Shown here: positions 62,479 through 64,000 of the stretch, piece by piece | Position numbering within the stretch: the stretch's first letter is position 1 | Layout: each line of letters opens with the position of its first letter | Assembly (NCBI GenBank): GCA_016931225.1 | Contig: JAFGFE010000010.1 | Coordinates: 1 to 64,000 of the forward strand | DNA from: Candidatus Zymogenaceae bacterium | GTDB taxonomy: Bacteria > Desulfobacterota > Zymogenia > Zymogenales > Zymogenaceae | Reading direction: 5' to 3' | Length of the DNA stretch: 64,000 bases | Made by a program: the position numbers and the translations under genes | The notes under the pieces: model-generated | Told to the model about the DNA's origin: nothing | The model's input: the letters and a program-made list of their open reading frames with translations, nothing else | Database searches by the model: none

Positions 62479-63447
62479 TCAGGCGCTTCGTTCAATGATA
62501 TAATCGGCTATGCCTATCAGGGCCTGTTTCTCTTCCGAATCCATGAGATACGAAAGTTCTTTTTTTGCGTCATCCACGTAATGAGCGGCCCTCTTAAGGG
62601 AAAAATCAATCCCGCCGTTTTTACGGACCAACCGGGCGATTTCCCTGAATTCGTCGTCTGAAAGGGTGTTCGCGTAAAACAACCCGGTCACATACGCGCG
62701 CTCCTCATCGTTCATCCTGCTCAGGGCGTATATCAACGGAAGCGTCGGTTTTCGTTCGGTAAAATCGATTCCGACCGGTTTCCCAAGATCGCTCGACCTG
62801 GAGACATAATCGAGAACGTCGTCGACGATCTGAAACGCCATTCCCAGTCCCTCGCCGAAGCGGACGATTCTTTCTTCGTCCTCCTCGGTTGCATCGCCGA
62901 GGATGGTCCCGATACGACATGCGGCCGAAATCAATATGGCGGTTTTGTTATAAATGACCTTCAGATACTCTTGTTCGCTAATGTCTATTCTATCCCCAAG
63001 ACTGATCTGGAACATCTCTCCTTCCGACATCTTCTTGGTGGTTTCCGATACGATCTGAAGAATCCTGAGACTGCCGGAATCCACCATGATGGAAAAGGCC
63101 TGAGAGATCAGAAAATCGCCCACAAGAATACTCGCCTCGTTCCCCCACAGTCGGTTGACCGACTGCACACCCCGACGCATGTCGGCTTTATCCACCACGT
63201 CGTCATGAAGCAGTGTGGCCGCGTGTATCAGTTCAATTACCCCCGCAAGGGGAAGATACTGGTGGCGATCACCGTGAAAGAGGCGCGCGCATAATATCAA
63301 CAGCGACGGGCGAAAGCGCTTCCCGCCGGAGGAGAAGAGATGACGGCCGATTTTTGGAATCAACGTGACATCCGATGCGAGATTGTCTGCCAGTTCCGAC
63401 TCCAGGGCCTTCAGATCATCTTCTATAACTGAAAATGTTTCTGTCAT
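62479..63447 (-). CDS. Polyprenyl diphosphate synthase (IspB-like)
   Basis: A 322-residue trans-prenyltransferase. It has the first Asp-rich motif DDVVD at 82-86 after LIHAATLLH and the second near AFQIVDDVLDYV (about 210-221), with GKRFRPSLL near 42-50. It makes a C40-C50 prenyl chain for quinones or carrier lipids. Chain length cannot be read here. It lies 9 bp downstream of ssb. Confidence 0.92.
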   Translation of the reverse strand: MTETFSVIEDDLKALESELADNLASDVTLIPKIGRHLFSSGGKRFRPSLLILCARLFHGDRHQYLPLAGVIELIHAATLLHDDVVDKADMRRGVQSVNRLWGNEASILVGDFLISQAFSIMVDSGSLRILQIVSETTKKMSEGEMFQISLGDRIDISEQEYLKVIYNKTAILISAACRIGTILGDATEEDEERIVRFGEGLGMAFQIVDDVLDYVSRSSDLGKPVGIDFTERKPTLPLIYALSRMNDEERAYVTGLFYANTLSDDEFREIARLVRKNGGIDFSLKRAAHYVDDAKKELSYLMDSEEKQALIGIADYIIERSA

Positions 63448-63456
63448 GAGCGGGTG

Positions 63457-63912
63457 TTAGAAGGGGATATCGTCGTCGTCGGGTGGACCCGGAGTGCCGG
63501 ACGGTGGTCCGCTTCTTCTGTCCTGGTTGTAATAATCATTTGAGTCCGAATAACCATCCGACGGCCGTGCCCCCGGGCCGCTTCCGCTCAGCATGACCAT
63601 CTCCCTGGCGACGATCTCCGTGGTATATCGCTTGTTGCCGTCCCGGTCGTCCCACGACCGTGTCTGTATTCTCCCCTCTATGTAAACCTGCTTGCCCTTG
63701 GAAAGGTATTCTCCGCAGATTTCTCCCAGTTTGCCCCATGCCACAACCCGGTGCCATTCGGTGCGTTCCTGCTTTTCGCCGGAGGAGCGATCGGTCCATC
63801 GTTCGTTTGTGGCGATGTTGAACGTCGTGACGGCCGTGCCGTTGGCCGTGTATCGCACCTCTGGGTCCGCCCCCAAATTTCCAACCAGGATGGCTTTGTT
63901 TACTCCGCTCAC
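63457..63912 (-). CDS. ssb: Single-stranded DNA-binding protein
   Basis: 151 residues. It has an N-terminal OB fold ([53 protein letters not shown]). The Gly/Asp-rich flexible tail ends in DDDDIPF, the conserved tip that binds partner proteins. It protects ssDNA in replication and repair. The start is GTG at 63912. The rest of the window upstream is its promoter region. Confidence 0.97.
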   Translation of the reverse strand: MSGVNKAILVGNLGADPEVRYTANGTAVTTFNIATNERWTDRSSGEKQERTEWHRVVAWGKLGEICGEYLSKGKQVYIEGRIQTRSWDDRDGNKRYTTEIVAREMVMLSGSGPGARPSDGYSDSNDYYNQDRRSGPPSGTPGPPDDDDIPF

Positions 63913-63960
63913 GGTCTATCCAATACTATGTATGCAGAAAAAAATGAATTGATTGGTCTT

Positions 63961-63989
63961 ATATAAATCGATCAACGGCCTATACACAA
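63961..63989 (-). promoter_or_regulatory. Candidate ssb promoter
   Basis: On the minus strand, -35 TTGTGT (63984-63989) and -10 TTATAT (63961-63966) with 17 bp between. Moderate match, about 50 bp before the GTG start. Confidence 0.4.
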
Positions 63990-64000
63990 TCGGACACAAA

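Overview
The window is about 64 kb of moderately GC-rich DNA from a Gram-negative, probably anaerobic bacterium. An LptD outer-membrane LPS assembly protein, an LpxL-like acyltransferase and an arabinose-5-phosphate isomerase (KdsD) point to an LPS-type outer membrane. A ferredoxin-linked 2-oxoacid oxidoreductase points to anaerobic metabolism. A PilA-type pilin behind a sigma-54 promoter, next to a PilR-like activator, resembles the Desulfobacterota/deltaproteobacterial arrangement. The exact lineage cannot be fixed from the sequence. The first 56 bases are a pure G run, almost certainly a sequencing or contig-end artefact. No rRNA, CRISPR array, transposase or prophage was seen, and there is one tRNA.

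Layout. 0-1.3 kb: contig end, an AT-rich GNAT gene that looks foreign, and tRNA-Leu(CAG). 1.3-3.3 kb: ribF and a flippase-like membrane protein. 3.3-10.1 kb, minus strand: a six-gene unit of porG, a GltD-like/PorD fusion, porA, porB, an M20 peptidase and a metallo-beta-lactamase-fold protein. 10.3-12.5 kb: two lipid acyltransferases whose HX4(D/E) motifs both end in an amide. 12.6-18.5 kb, minus strand: rlmB and a DUF1232 gene, then a sulfur-assimilation operon rrf2-cysK-metY-metX-metW. 18.7-22.9 kb: singletons, including a 61-residue ANTAR-like protein behind a strong promoter and twin 12-bp palindromes.

23-38.7 kb, plus strand: lptD; rmlA-rmlC-rmlB-rmlD for dTDP-L-rhamnose; four tandem signal peptidase I paralogues, the first two a recent 825-bp duplication and the last lacking both catalytic residues; a DUF4845-like gene; pyrR-pyrB-pyrC; a transglutaminase-like exported protein; a PilR-like regulator; and pilA.

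38.7-53.7 kb: a large surface-glycan cluster of two GT-C membrane proteins with TPR tails, several GT2/GT4/GT26 glycosyltransferases, kdsD, galE, ispD, a B12-type radical SAM protein, a polyprenyl-phosphate sugar transferase and a second flippase-like protein. Many neighbours overlap by 4-20 bp. 53.7-56.8 kb: a TPR/ABC-transporter module of unknown role. 56.9-59.3 kb: prepilin peptidase, a P1-family peptidase and a HEAT protein. 59.4-63.9 kb, minus strand: ssb, a polyprenyl synthase, a HEAT protein and an HD-GYP protein.

Taken together, most of the window serves envelope biogenesis: lipid A acylation, LPS transport, rhamnose and KDO precursors, polyprenyl carriers and glycan assembly, with type IV pilus expression and processing interleaved. 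All functional calls rest on motif recognition by eye. No database or structure search was run.
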